Of a DNA stretch of 33,316 nucleotides, positions 15,801-22,529 are shown one piece after another. The DNA is taken from positions 1 to 33,316 of IMG/VR virus record IMGVR_UViG_3300027782_000222; one strand, 5' to 3'. Position 1 is the stretch's first letter. Every line of letters begins with the position of its first letter. A program made the translations under genes and the position numbers. The DNA comes from a virus. The notes below the pieces were generated by a model. That model ran no database searches. It saw only the letters and a list, made by a program, of their open reading frames with translations, and was not told where the DNA came from.

Positions 15801-17878
15801 CAACCATAACTCAATACACGGATTCAGATGCAAGATTAGCATTATCCGCTGGAACTGGAATAAGTTATGACAATGCCACAGGGATTATTACAAATTCAGA
15901 ACCAGATCAAATAGTTGCGTTAACTGGTGGAACAGATATATCTGTAACAGGAACATATCCCGATTTTACAATTGATTTTGATGGAAACACAAGTTATCTG
16001 CCGTTAAGCGGTGGAACTATGACAGGTTCAATTACAAGTTTTGGTACAACACATGATACAGAAGTATCTGGAGATTTCTTTGGTGTTCAATTGTCTGCTG
16101 ATCACACACAAGGAACAATGGTAAACTTTGATGGCCTTGATACCTATTCTGGTGCAAGCCATATGAAAGTAAATCCAACTGGTTTAACTTTTCCTGATGC
16201 AACTACTCAAACCACAGCGTACACAGGAGGCTCTGGTGTTTCTTCAATTACCGCTGGAACTGGTATTAGTGTAGACACAACAACAGGTGCTGTAACCGTA
16301 ACAAATGATGCTCCTGATCAAACAGTTTCTTTAACTGATGGAACAGGAATTTCAGTAACTGGAACTTACCCAAGTTTTACAATTACCAATTCTTTACCTG
16401 ATCAGACTGTTTCATTAACTCAAGGAACAGATATAACAATTACTGGAACATATCCAAGTTTTACAATTGCCTATTCTGGTACATCAAGTGGCGTTTCTTC
16501 AATTACCGCTGGAACAGGAATATCAGTAGATGTAACAACAGGTGCTGTTACTGTAACCAATTCTTCACCTGATCAAACCGTTACATTAACTGATGGAACT
16601 GGAATATCAGTTACTGGAACTTATCCTAGTTTTACTATTGCAACAACCATTACTCAATATACAGATTCAGATGCAAGATTATCTTTATCTGCTGGAACTG
16701 GAATTTCTTATGATAATGCAACAGGGGTTATTACCAATGATGCTCCTGATCAAACTGTTTCATTGACCGATGGAACTGATATTTCAATTACTGGAACATA
16801 TCCTAATTTTACCATTTCTTACACAGGTACTGGTAGTGGTGGAACGGTTACATCTGTTGATATGTCTGTTCCTACTGGCTTGTTAGTAAGTGGTAATCCA
16901 ATTACAACAACTGGAACATTAGCAGTAACTTTTGATACTGGTTATTCAATTCCAACAACATCTTCTCAAACAAATTGGGATACAGCTTATACGCAAAGGC
17001 TTCAATGGGATGGTGGGGCAACAAACCTAGTTGCAGCAACTGGTAGAACTTCTTTAGGTGCAACCACAATAGGAAGCAATCTTTTTACTTTGCCTAGCCC
17101 TGCTGACATAGCTTTTATTAGAATAAATTTAAACAATACTGTATCAACATTATCGGCATCTACTTTTCGCACTTCTATTGGTGCGACTACAGTAGGGGCG
17201 AACTTGTTTACGCTTACTAATCCAACCGCAATTACTTTCCCAAGGTTTAACGCTGATAATACTGTTTCTGCTTTGGATGCTGCAACCTTTAGAACTGCAA
17301 TTGGTGCTGGTACTTCTTCTACAACAGGAACAGTAACATCTATTGCAACTACCTCTCCAATAACAGGTGGAACAATAACGGGTACTGGTACAATCGGCAT
17401 TAATGCAGCAAGTGCAAATACTGCTTCTTTTGTAGTACAAAGGGATGCTTCGGGTAACTTTTCCGCTGGAACAATTACTGCTTCATTGACTGGAAATGCT
17501 ACTGGCCTTGCTGCTTCAGCAGCACTCACGACCCCTACTATTACAGGATTAATTGAAAAACAAACAGCACCAGCAATTGCATCAGGGGTGTTAGCTTTAA
17601 ATTGTGCAAGTGGAAATGTGTTTGCAGTATCACTAAATGCAGCTATTACAAGTATTACATTCTCTAATATCCCAACTACAGGTAATGCGTTTGGCATTAC
17701 TTTGGCATTTACGGCTGATGGAACTGCTAGGACTATTTCTTGGCCCGCATCGGTGAAGTGGAGTGGCGGTACTGCACCAACGCTGACCAGCACTAACGCA
17801 AAAGTTGACATCTTTGTTTTGACCACATGGGATGGCGGTACGACTTGGTATGCAATGATTGGAGGACAGAATTTATAA
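12884..17878 (+). CDS. Giant modular tail fibre with embedded beta-propeller
   Basis: 1664 residues; GGAGG at 12876-12880 serves ATG 12884 (3-base gap) or ATG 12890 (9-base gap, two residues shorter, slightly more likely). Modules in order: N-terminal beta domain (1-130); seven-bladed propeller of YVTN type (about 130-475), with six full repeats of the form GICISxDGKNVYVxN...ISIFDRN and a seventh split between both ends, the usual closure; two ~95-residue Ig-like repeats (480-682); a PTSVDMETNEFAINVADKKGYV attachment motif near 705; nine copies of TGTYPxFTI in two large blocks (about 808-1315) separated by LPLSGGTMTGSI ... GLTFPDATTQTTAYTG; and a C-terminal domain ending TWDGGTTWYAMIGGQNL, a typical fibre end. 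It should bind the host surface. No signal peptide. Confidence 0.82.
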   Translation: MVMGLTAITEIGFNEVTGTGTLLDPYILNNTASDNLNFQATTDVAGRIYYSYYGPAANYGIFIAQLNHPPNVDWYATSYNPSLPSICDFSGSYYVEPGLAVSMYRVGASPIGMPYVWGSWTASIWFVPDTLVSNVYAVTANVVSMFDRNIATGSLASNGTTDPYGDPKEICISYDGKSVYVTSYSAGELLIFSRNTSTGVLSRITQVSTGYSPSAVAISRDGKNVYVANKDSNSISIFDRNLTTGLLSGTSTIASTLAPQGICISPDGKNVYTTNPYISLSVIFGVVSIYNRNTSTGELTFYGQILTGYGDGVTATNPKGICVSEDGENVYVCNSSTNEISEFNRNILTGALTLIAEPVHTIAAGEVPTNICISQDGKNIYVANNGGSIPGYNYISIFDRNLTTGILSGTSTIQAQANPYGICISGDDKNVYVTNSGANTISVFDRNVSTGELSSNSFDITGVTPLGICVYPLLFQPISSTALLIDVQPSGVVSEVPFTIQPIIKIVDLNGDVVPTATNDVSVSITVVNGSGLLTGTTTVTAVDGYATFTDLVFTGAGSFYLTFNSIDLTPVNSNEIATLTPTELIVSVQPFAGLSGEILFTQPTIAIVNWIGDLVIDATDVVDVSLVDVTGSSVLTGTLNAIAFGGYAAFTDLIATGYGSFYLSFTSGTLTSVNSNILFFIPDPGSPNPAIPVKPKRSYIPASVPTSVDMETNEFAINVADKKGYVRDSNGIVHQVFDGNASGSGTVTSVGLSSTNSTLTISNSPVTTSGTIKIDLSKTSVSAKAYTNADITVDAYGRITAASDGAVGVTSIIAGTGISVDAATGDVTVTNSAPDQVVVLTNGTAISVTGTYPDFTITNDSPDQIVTLTDGTAISVTGTYPDFTITNSLPDQTVTLTQGTDITITGTYPDFTIGYSGVAGGVTSIISGTGISIDVSTGDVTITNSAPDQIVSITSGTGINATGIYPDFTIDSTITQYTDSDARLALSAGTGISYDNATGIITNSEPDQIVALTGGTDISVTGTYPDFTIDFDGNTSYLPLSGGTMTGSITSFGTTHDTEVSGDFFGVQLSADHTQGTMVNFDGLDTYSGASHMKVNPTGLTFPDATTQTTAYTGGSGVSSITAGTGISVDTTTGAVTVTNDAPDQTVSLTDGTGISVTGTYPSFTITNSLPDQTVSLTQGTDITITGTYPSFTIAYSGTSSGVSSITAGTGISVDVTTGAVTVTNSSPDQTVTLTDGTGISVTGTYPSFTIATTITQYTDSDARLSLSAGTGISYDNATGVITNDAPDQTVSLTDGTDISITGTYPNFTISYTGTGSGGTVTSVDMSVPTGLLVSGNPITTTGTLAVTFDTGYSIPTTSSQTNWDTAYTQRLQWDGGATNLVAATGRTSLGATTIGSNLFTLPSPADIAFIRINLNNTVSTLSASTFRTSIGATTVGANLFTLTNPTAITFPRFNADNTVSALDAATFRTAIGAGTSSTTGTVTSIATTSPITGGTITGTGTIGINAASANTASFVVQRDASGNFSAGTITASLTGNATGLAASAALTTPTITGLIEKQTAPAIASGVLALNCASGNVFAVSLNAAITSITFSNIPTTGNAFGITLAFTADGTARTISWPASVKWSGGTAPTLTSTNAKVDIFVLTTWDGGTTWYAMIGGQNL
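15310..16830 (+). repeat. Internal coding repeats of the tail fibre
   Basis: The coding DNA repeats the unit coding GTGISVDxxTGxVTVTNxxPDQxVxLTxGTxIxVTGTYPxFTI. The TGTYP/TGIYP segment occurs nine times, five before and four after a central insert at about 16000-16230. The two blocks have the same internal order, including the TITQYTDSDARL unit, so the second block looks like a duplication of the first. These repeats are in frame and are not a CRISPR array. Confidence 0.75.
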
Positions 17879-18906
17879 TGCCAATCTCTAGAAAAATCAT
17901 GGGTGTGAGTAGGGGGCCAAGAATTTTTACTGGTGCGTTATCTGGAACTAGCACGATAGCGACTGGTACGAGTCCTCAAGATATTTGCATTTCCGCTGAT
18001 GGTGCTTCGGTCTATGTAACTAATAGAACCGCTGCCACCGTTAGCATCTTTAGTCGCAATATAAGCACAGGGGCACTTTCTGGAACTACTACAATTGCGA
18101 CTGGAACTAATCCGCAAGATATTTGCATTTCCGCTGATGGTACAAGCGTATATGTGGCTAATAATAACATATCAGGCACAGTTAGCATTTTTGATCGTAA
18201 CACCAGCACAGGTGCATTGAGTGGCACCACCACAATCGCCACGGGAACAAGTCCTTACGGTATTTGCATTAGTGCTGACGGCAAAAATGTTTATGTAACT
18301 AATTCCAACGCCAATACAGTTAGCATCTTTGCGAGAAACACCAGCACAGGTGCATTGAGTGGCACTAGCACAATTGCCACACCATCAAGCTCATCACCCT
18401 ACGGCATTTGCATTTCCGCTGATGGTACGAGCGTATATGCGGTTAATTGGAATACCGCCAATGTTAGCATCTTTGTGAGAAACACCAGCACAGGTGCATT
18501 GAGTGGCACTAGTACAATTGCCACACCAGCAAGCTCTTTTTCTAGGCGAATTTGCATTTCCGCTGATGGTACAAGCGTATATACATCTAACTACAACACC
18601 GCCAATGTTAGCATCTTTGCGAGAAACACCAGCACAGGTGCATTGAGTGGCACTAGTACAATTGCCACAGGAACAAACCCTTTTGGCATTTGCGTTTCGG
18701 CAGATAGAATTAGCGTCTACACCAACAACCGTGGTAGCTCTACCACTAGCATCTTTGCTCGCAATATAAGCACAGGGGCACTTTCTGGAACTACCACAAA
18801 ATCAACCGGAACATGGCCACAAGGCATTTGCATTTCCGCTGATGGTACAAGCGTATATGCGGTTAATAACAATAGTGCCACAGTCTCAATCTTTACTCGG
18901 AGTTAG
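17878..18906 (+). CDS. Free-standing seven-repeat beta-propeller protein
   Basis: 342 residues. I start it at 17878: TAATG overlap with the fibre stop and GGAGG at 17861-17865; the longer in-frame start at 17827 lies inside the fibre gene. After a basic 17-residue leader the whole protein is seven repeats of 46-48 residues: GALSGTxTIATGTxPxGICISADGTSVYVxNxxxxxVSIFxRNTST. Seven such units form one closed propeller (YVTN family). It matches the propeller inside the fibre, but repeats here are much closer to each other and the codons have more G/C at third positions. Likely role: an accessory receptor-binding or cell-surface-binding virion protein, or a partner of the fibre. No catalytic residues can be assigned. 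No signal peptide, which argues against a secreted enzyme. Confidence 0.75.
   Translation: MPISRKIMGVSRGPRIFTGALSGTSTIATGTSPQDICISADGASVYVTNRTAATVSIFSRNISTGALSGTTTIATGTNPQDICISADGTSVYVANNNISGTVSIFDRNTSTGALSGTTTIATGTSPYGICISADGKNVYVTNSNANTVSIFARNTSTGALSGTSTIATPSSSSPYGICISADGTSVYAVNWNTANVSIFVRNTSTGALSGTSTIATPASSFSRRICISADGTSVYTSNYNTANVSIFARNTSTGALSGTSTIATGTNPFGICVSADRISVYTNNRGSSTTSIFARNISTGALSGTTTKSTGTWPQGICISADGTSVYAVNNNSATVSIFTRS
18333..18764 (+). repeat. 144-nt tandem coding repeat (propeller blades)
   Basis: Near-identical stretches beginning GAGAAACACCAGCACAGG start at 18333, 18477 and 18621, exactly 144 nt (48 codons) apart. A related copy starts at about 18197, 138 nt (46 codons) upstream of the corresponding point. 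At least 40 bases at the start of each unit are almost unchanged, with one or two substitutions, pointing to recent duplication or gene conversion among blades. Confidence 0.8.
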
Positions 18907-18912
18907 CAAATC

Positions 18913-19503
18913 ATGCAATACGCAAAAATAAACGGTGACACAGTCCTTGAGTTTCCATCCTATCCACACACCAACCACCCGCAGACCAGTTTTGGTGAAG
19001 GCTGGCATGGAGAAATAGATGGTATAGAATATGTAATTGTAGAATATGTTTCCTATGAAAACACAGACCCTAACAAACAAGTTATGTACGATGAATTGCC
19101 ACAAATTATAGATGGAACTTGGAAACTAAATTACTCGTTAGTAAACATTTCTCTTGAGCAAGCAAAACAAAATAAATTGCAAAGTATTGATTCCGAATGG
19201 GCAGAATTAGAAAAAACAGGTTGGGATACTGGGCTTCCAGAAGGTCATTTAGGGATAACACCTAGCGATGTTGCCCTGATATCTGGATCATTTGCATTAG
19301 CTAAAGAAGCAGCAAATTTAGGGCTTCCATTGCCATCTTTGGTAACGATTGAAAACAACGAATTGTCTTTTAATAGCATCACCGAAATGCTACAATTAAT
19401 GCTGTTGTATGGTCAGTCTCGCTCGCAGATGTCTATGGAAATAGCATCTAAAAGAAAGGCTGTTGAAAACGCATTAACCATAGAAGAAGTAGAGGCAATA
19501 TGA
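18913..19503 (+). CDS. DUF4376-like tail-associated protein
   Basis: 196 residues, start at 18913 with GGAG at 18899-18902. The first 90 residues are a small beta domain (MQYAKINGDTVLEFPSYPHTNHPQTSFGEGW). The rest is helical: EQAKQNKLQSIDSEWAELEKTGWDTGL, a loop, then SDVALISGSFALAKEAANLGLPLPSLVTIENNELSFNSITEMLQLMLLYGQSRSQMSMEIASKRKAVENA. This order, an AK...K...I...W loop followed by a helical hairpin and a last long helix, resembles DUF4376 proteins often found after tail fibre genes, perhaps as fibre assembly helpers. Its stop overlaps the next start (ATGA at 19500-19503). Confidence 0.65.
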   Translation: MQYAKINGDTVLEFPSYPHTNHPQTSFGEGWHGEIDGIEYVIVEYVSYENTDPNKQVMYDELPQIIDGTWKLNYSLVNISLEQAKQNKLQSIDSEWAELEKTGWDTGLPEGHLGITPSDVALISGSFALAKEAANLGLPLPSLVTIENNELSFNSITEMLQLMLLYGQSRSQMSMEIASKRKAVENALTIEEVEAI

Positions 19504-19772
19504 TATTCGCAGACATCAATATCATGGACATTATCGAGCGATTCGGAGTGTCCTTAAGTTTTCTGGTTTTCCTTTTATGGGCAGTTTACAAGGGGTTTAG
19601 TTGGCTAGGTCAAAACATCCTACTTCCCCTGCACCAGAGACATATGGTATTTATAGATAGGTTAGAAAGCTCGATTGGCGAAGTAGCCAAGGCTCAAGCC
19701 GAAAGCTTGAGGATTTTGACAGAGGTTTTGAATTACACTAGGACTTTAAAAAAGGAAGTGAAGCATGATTAG
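19500..19772 (+). CDS. Holin-like protein, one membrane segment
   Basis: 90 residues, coupled by ATGA to the gene before. A single hydrophobic segment, about residues 16-34 (GVSLSFLVFLLWAVYKGFSWL), follows a short acidic N-terminus. The rest is a charged helix that could form a coiled coil (HMVFIDRLESSIGEVAKAQAESLRILTEVLNYTRTLKKEVKHD). This layout, a short N-terminus outside, one membrane helix, a coiled coil inside, is that of BhlA/UviB-type holin-like proteins. Holins permeabilise the inner membrane at lysis. It could also be a membrane-anchored structural or spanin-like protein. It overlaps the next gene by eight bases. Confidence 0.6.
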   Translation: MIFADINIMDIIERFGVSLSFLVFLLWAVYKGFSWLGQNILLPLHQRHMVFIDRLESSIGEVAKAQAESLRILTEVLNYTRTLKKEVKHD

Positions 19773-20082
19773 TTTTCCCAATTCTATGCCTACGGATGCC
19801 ATGATGTTAGTGGTTGATAAAGTTAGAGGCAAAAAAGATGTAGGTAATAAAGAATTTTCTAATGCACTTTGGAACATCGTTGGTTACGCTGCTGACCAAG
19901 TTATTCCTGATGATAAGCAGATATTTCAAAATGCAGAGGTTTCTCTTGAAGACTTTGCTGCAATTCTTGAGCAAGCAATTCCCCAGGGTGATTTCCACGG
20001 AAATCCGATTACAGTTGGAATCATCCCTTGGGCAATAGTTCTTAAGACCGCTCTAAAGTTATTGATCTCTGTTTTTTTATAA
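19765..20082 (+). CDS. Small protein with C-terminal membrane helix
   Basis: 105 residues, overlapping the holin candidate by eight bases, with AAGGAAG upstream of the ATG. Residues 1-80 look soluble and acidic (VDKVRGKKDVGNKEFSNALWNIVGYAADQVIPDDKQI...EVSLEDFAAILEQAIPQGDF). The last 25, ITVGIIPWAIVLKTALKLLISVFL, are hydrophobic with two Lys and could be a membrane or amphipathic helix. No family is recognised. The position beside the holin candidate suggests a membrane-related partner. A run of seven T (20072-20078) lies just before the stop, and a +1 shift there would fuse this protein to the HNH frame downstream. Confidence 0.55.
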   Translation: MISFPNSMPTDAMMLVVDKVRGKKDVGNKEFSNALWNIVGYAADQVIPDDKQIFQNAEVSLEDFAAILEQAIPQGDFHGNPITVGIIPWAIVLKTALKLLISVFL

Positions 20083-20356
20083 TCGGGGGTCACAATGGGC
20101 CAAGGTAAGAGCAGCACATCTAGAACGGAATCCTAACTGTGCTGCCTGCCTTGAGGATGATCCCAATTTGCTTCAAGTCCACCATCTGATCCCATTTTGT
20201 AAAGACGCATCTTTAGAAATGGAGCCAAAAAATTTACTGTCGCTATGCAGACCTTGTCATTTTCTTTTTGGTCACGCAAAAAAATGGTCATCAGTAAATG
20301 TGTACTGTTTGATAGATTCTAAAAACATGGCAGAACGAATAAGGAGCAGACCGTGA
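20066..20356 (+). CDS. HNH endonuclease frame without a clear start codon
   Basis: The open frame runs from 20066 (after a TGA at 20063) to the TGA at 20354-20356. From about 20081 it reads NRGSQWAKVRAAHLERNPNCAAC, then LLQVHHLIPFCKD, then LEMEPKNLLSLCRPCHFLFGHAKKW. This is a complete phage HNH domain: CxxC and CxxC zinc pairs, the HH of the active site, the Asn of NLLSL and the His after the second CxxC. HNH nucleases nick or cut DNA and often assist terminase. There is no ATG or GTG ahead of the domain in this frame; a TTG at 20168 is too late and would remove the first CxxC. The ATG at 20095 is out of frame and stops after 13 codons. It is either a 5'-damaged gene, reached by slippage on the T7 run, or affected by a sequence error. 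Confidence 0.6.
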   Translation, partial: SLFFYNRGSQWAKVRAAHLERNPNCAACLEDDPNLLQVHHLIPFCKDASLEMEPKNLLSLCRPCHFLFGHAKKWSSVNVYCLIDSKNMAERIRSRP

Positions 20357-20976
20357 TAAACCTTCTTTTTTTAGTGTTTCTTCAAATTCCCACTATAGAG
20401 CTTCCAGCAAATGTTTCTGGTCAACCTGGAGCATTTATAAGCGTTCCAGCTAAGACCGAATCTAAGCTAGTTAAATGGGTTTCAATTGATAAAGGCCTAA
20501 ACATTTTTCCTGTGGATCTGCTAAAGGACTCCAAGACTCTAGTAGTTACTTCTCAGATACAAGGTGTGTACAGATTGTTTGCTTATGTTGGCAATGAGTT
20601 TGGCCCTTCTGAACCAGCGTTTACATCTGTATTGATCGGTGATGAACCCGCTCCACCAGTAAATCCTGATAATGACATTAGGACAGCAGCAGCAAAAGAA
20701 GACAAAGAACAAGTTAAGTGGTTGTCTATGTTTTACGATGAACTGTCAAAGGAGTGTCAGAAAAACAACTACGAATTTCTTACAGATGTTTTCAAAGCAG
20801 CAAAGGCAACAATCAATAAACAGTTTATGGAAAACGAACTCGCCAATCTTAGAGATGTGATTGGAAAGAGATTGAATCAAAGGCTTCCAAAGGATGGAAC
20901 GCTTAAACTTGATCAAAAACTTAGGGATCTTTTGACCAGCGAATTTAATCAAATAGCAAAGGAACTAAAACAATGA
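20353..20976 (+). CDS. Exported Ig-like protein of unknown function
   Basis: 207 residues starting with GTG at 20353; AAGGAG at 20341-20346 gives six-base spacing, and the GTG overlaps the HNH stop (GTGA). The N-terminus MINLLFLVFLQIPTIELPA looks like a signal peptide or membrane anchor. Residues ~20-95 form an Ig-like beta domain: VSGQPGAFISVPAKTESKLVKWVSIDKGLNIFPVDLLKDSKTLVVTSQIQGVYRLFAYVGNEFGPSEPAFTSVLIG. After a Pro-rich linker (EPAPPVNPD) comes a charged helical domain (110-207). Proteins with this 'pgafi.v.AKT..k.VkW...d.gLnifP..lLkDsktlvV' pattern recur in phages I associate with Planctomycetes, but the function is unknown. It overlaps the peptidase gene by four bases and may act with it outside the cytoplasm. 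Confidence 0.65.
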   Translation: MINLLFLVFLQIPTIELPANVSGQPGAFISVPAKTESKLVKWVSIDKGLNIFPVDLLKDSKTLVVTSQIQGVYRLFAYVGNEFGPSEPAFTSVLIGDEPAPPVNPDNDIRTAAAKEDKEQVKWLSMFYDELSKECQKNNYEFLTDVFKAAKATINKQFMENELANLRDVIGKRLNQRLPKDGTLKLDQKLRDLLTSEFNQIAKELKQ

Positions 20977-21947
20977 TTGAATATGTAAAAGTAGGTGGAA
21001 AACAGAAATACTTTGGAAAATCAACTCAATGGAATTTTGGTTGGAATCCAATAGATAGTATTGATGAAAAAAGAAGGCAAGCATTTCTAACCTCATTAGT
21101 TAAGTTTGAAATTGAAGGTGATGACTCTCCAGATGTAAAAGAAGCACTTTTATACAAGGTTGTTAACAAAGCTGCTGGATACGAGTTTTTCCCTTGGAGT
21201 CAGAAAACAGGATCTTGTGTAGGTCACGGTGCGTTAGCAGTAATGGCAACGCTTCAAGCGGTTGAAATCGTTACGCAAAATCAATCATATGAAGAATGGA
21301 AAATTCCGTTCATCATGTTTAATTATGGGCAATCTCGTAAGCGTGGAGGATTGCATGGTGTTGGTGAAGGTTCTTTTGGTTCATCGATGGCTGAGTCATG
21401 TAGCCAAGATGGTGTTCCACCTATTGACACTAATCTTCCTCAACCCATCAAAGAGAAAGATGGCTCATGGACTTTTGGTTCTAATGTTGAATACAAATGG
21501 AGTAATGGGGATGCACCTCCAGTAGATTTATTTGAAGTATCAAATAGGTTTAAAGTCCAAACAACAAGTAAACTTGAGAACTCTGAAGAGGTTAAAAAGG
21601 CTTTAAGGAATGGGTATCCTGTGACAATAGCTTCTGGATGGTGGGGTTTTAGAGATTTAAAAGTTCAAGCCAAAGGTACTCCAGCAGTACAATTGGCTTC
21701 AAAAAACGATTCTTGGGGGCATCAACAGGCTTGTTTGGGCTTTACCACTCATCCTGACTTTGGGGTTATATATTTGATTCAAAACTCTTGGGGCAACGCT
21801 CACGGAACTCCCCCAGGGAATTACGGAGAACCTTTGGGTTCTTATTGGATTTCAGAAAAAGACATGAATCGTATTTGCACAGAAGAAGTTTTTGCGTATA
21901 GTAACTTTAATGGCTATCCAGCCAGAGTGATCGATTGGACTCTTTAG
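20973..21947 (+). CDS. Papain-like cysteine peptidase (C1-type)
   Basis: 324 residues, ATGA overlap with the gene before. The catalytic set of papain-like peptidases is intact: Gln77 (oxyanion hole) and Cys82 in WSQKTGSCVGHGA, His250 in DSWGHQQACLGF, and Asn271 in LIQNSWGN. The N-x-W-G element and the order Cys-His-Asn are diagnostic. There is no signal peptide. No lysozyme or amidase was found in the window, so this may be the phage's wall- or envelope-degrading enzyme, cutting peptide cross-links or surface proteins, possibly as part of the virion. It lies between two exported-type proteins and close to the holin candidate. The physiological substrate is inferred. No zymogen pro-domain is obvious beyond the first ~70 residues. 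Confidence 0.8.
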   Translation: MIEYVKVGGKQKYFGKSTQWNFGWNPIDSIDEKRRQAFLTSLVKFEIEGDDSPDVKEALLYKVVNKAAGYEFFPWSQKTGSCVGHGALAVMATLQAVEIVTQNQSYEEWKIPFIMFNYGQSRKRGGLHGVGEGSFGSSMAESCSQDGVPPIDTNLPQPIKEKDGSWTFGSNVEYKWSNGDAPPVDLFEVSNRFKVQTTSKLENSEEVKKALRNGYPVTIASGWWGFRDLKVQAKGTPAVQLASKNDSWGHQQACLGFTTHPDFGVIYLIQNSWGNAHGTPPGNYGEPLGSYWISEKDMNRICTEEVFAYSNFNGYPARVIDWTL

Positions 21948-21958
21948 GAGGAAGCATT

Positions 21959-22171
21959 ATGTTCAGTCTAGTTTTAGCAGTTGGTATGGTTATTGATCTG
22001 CCTGTTCGCAAGGGTTCTTGTGCCAATGGGCAATGTTCTGCACCCGCAGTACAGATCGAAAAGAAGGTTGAAAAAACAATCAAAATTGAATCCGTAAAAA
22101 CGGATGCGAGAGTTTTTCATGGTGGAAAACTTCGCTTCAGTTTGCGTGGTTCTAGCTGTTGTGGTCGATAG
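21959..22171 (+). CDS. Small exported cysteine protein
   Basis: 70 residues. I start it at 21959 because AGGAGG (21946-21951) lies seven bases upstream; a longer TTG start at 21935 would run into the peptidase gene. The N-terminus MFSLVLAVGMVIDLPVRKG is a short hydrophobic leader, perhaps a signal peptide. Four cysteines follow: Cys21 and Cys26 in GSCANGQCS, and Cys67-Cys68 near the end (RGSSCCGR), with a Lys/Glu-rich middle. It may be disulfide-linked outside the cytoplasm or an envelope (spanin-like) component. No family is recognised. The gene directly follows the peptidase with an 11-base gap. Confidence 0.6.
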   Translation: MFSLVLAVGMVIDLPVRKGSCANGQCSAPAVQIEKKVEKTIKIESVKTDARVFHGGKLRFSLRGSSCCGR

Positions 22172-22182
22172 AAAGGGAGCTT

Positions 22183-22461
22183 ATGTCTACAGAACCTGTT
22201 AGTAATTCTACTTTGCCTTCTGGGATGAACGAAATTCTTCAGCAGATAAAACCTGTTGTTGATGATTTTGTTTCGTTTATTGAGGGAAAGTCTTCTAGAG
22301 AAGTAGCTTTGAAATCTTTCCATAAATTTATGGTGATTACTTTGCCACCTCCAATGAGGCCGAGCAAGGATCTTGCTGCAAGCATATTGAAGTCTTCAAT
22401 AACTGGGTTTGCTAATATTCCTCAGTTAATGGCTTCAATGGCTGTTCTTCTTGAAGAATAA
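22183..22461 (+). CDS. Small hypothetical protein
   Basis: 92 residues starting at 22183 with AAGGGAG five bases upstream; the GTG-type start at 22159 is less likely as it overlaps the previous gene. Residues 1-20 are Ser/Pro/Asn-rich, followed by two or three amphipathic helices: MNEILQQIKPVVDDFVSFIEGKSSREVALKSFHKFMVITL, then PPPMRPSKDLAASILKSSITGFANIPQLMASMAVLLEE. No membrane segment is clear. No function can be named. It is the last gene before a strong terminator, so it closes the lysis/export block. Confidence 0.6.
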   Translation: MSTEPVSNSTLPSGMNEILQQIKPVVDDFVSFIEGKSSREVALKSFHKFMVITLPPPMRPSKDLAASILKSSITGFANIPQLMASMAVLLEE

Positions 22462-22484
22462 TTTCATTTTTTAATTTGAAATTT

Positions 22485-22518
22485 AACAGGGTGGAGGATT
22501 CCTCTGCCCTGTTTTTTT
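22485..22518 (+). terminator. Rho-independent terminator
   Basis: AACAGGG (22485-22491) pairs with CCCTGTT (22507-22513). Inside it GAGG (22494-22497) pairs with CCTC (22501-22504) around an ATT loop. Seven T follow (22512-22518). It lies between the gene ending at 22461 and the one starting at 22530, and separates the lysis/export block from the last structural genes. Confidence 0.9.
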
Positions 22519-22529
22519 AAAGGGATATC

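Noticed and set aside
13300-16830. Regular repeats that could suggest a CRISPR array
   Set aside because: The repeats are in frame, degenerate and code propeller and fibre units; there are no uniform direct repeats with unique spacers.
17002-17826. 274-residue open frame on the minus strand inside the fibre gene
   Set aside because: It lies wholly within the strong plus-strand fibre frame. Its Val/Ala/Pro composition is what the reverse of Thr/Ala/Gly repeats gives, and it has no domain.
20095-20136. ATG at 20095 as start of the HNH gene
   Set aside because: It is in another frame from the HNH motifs and reaches a TAA after 13 codons.
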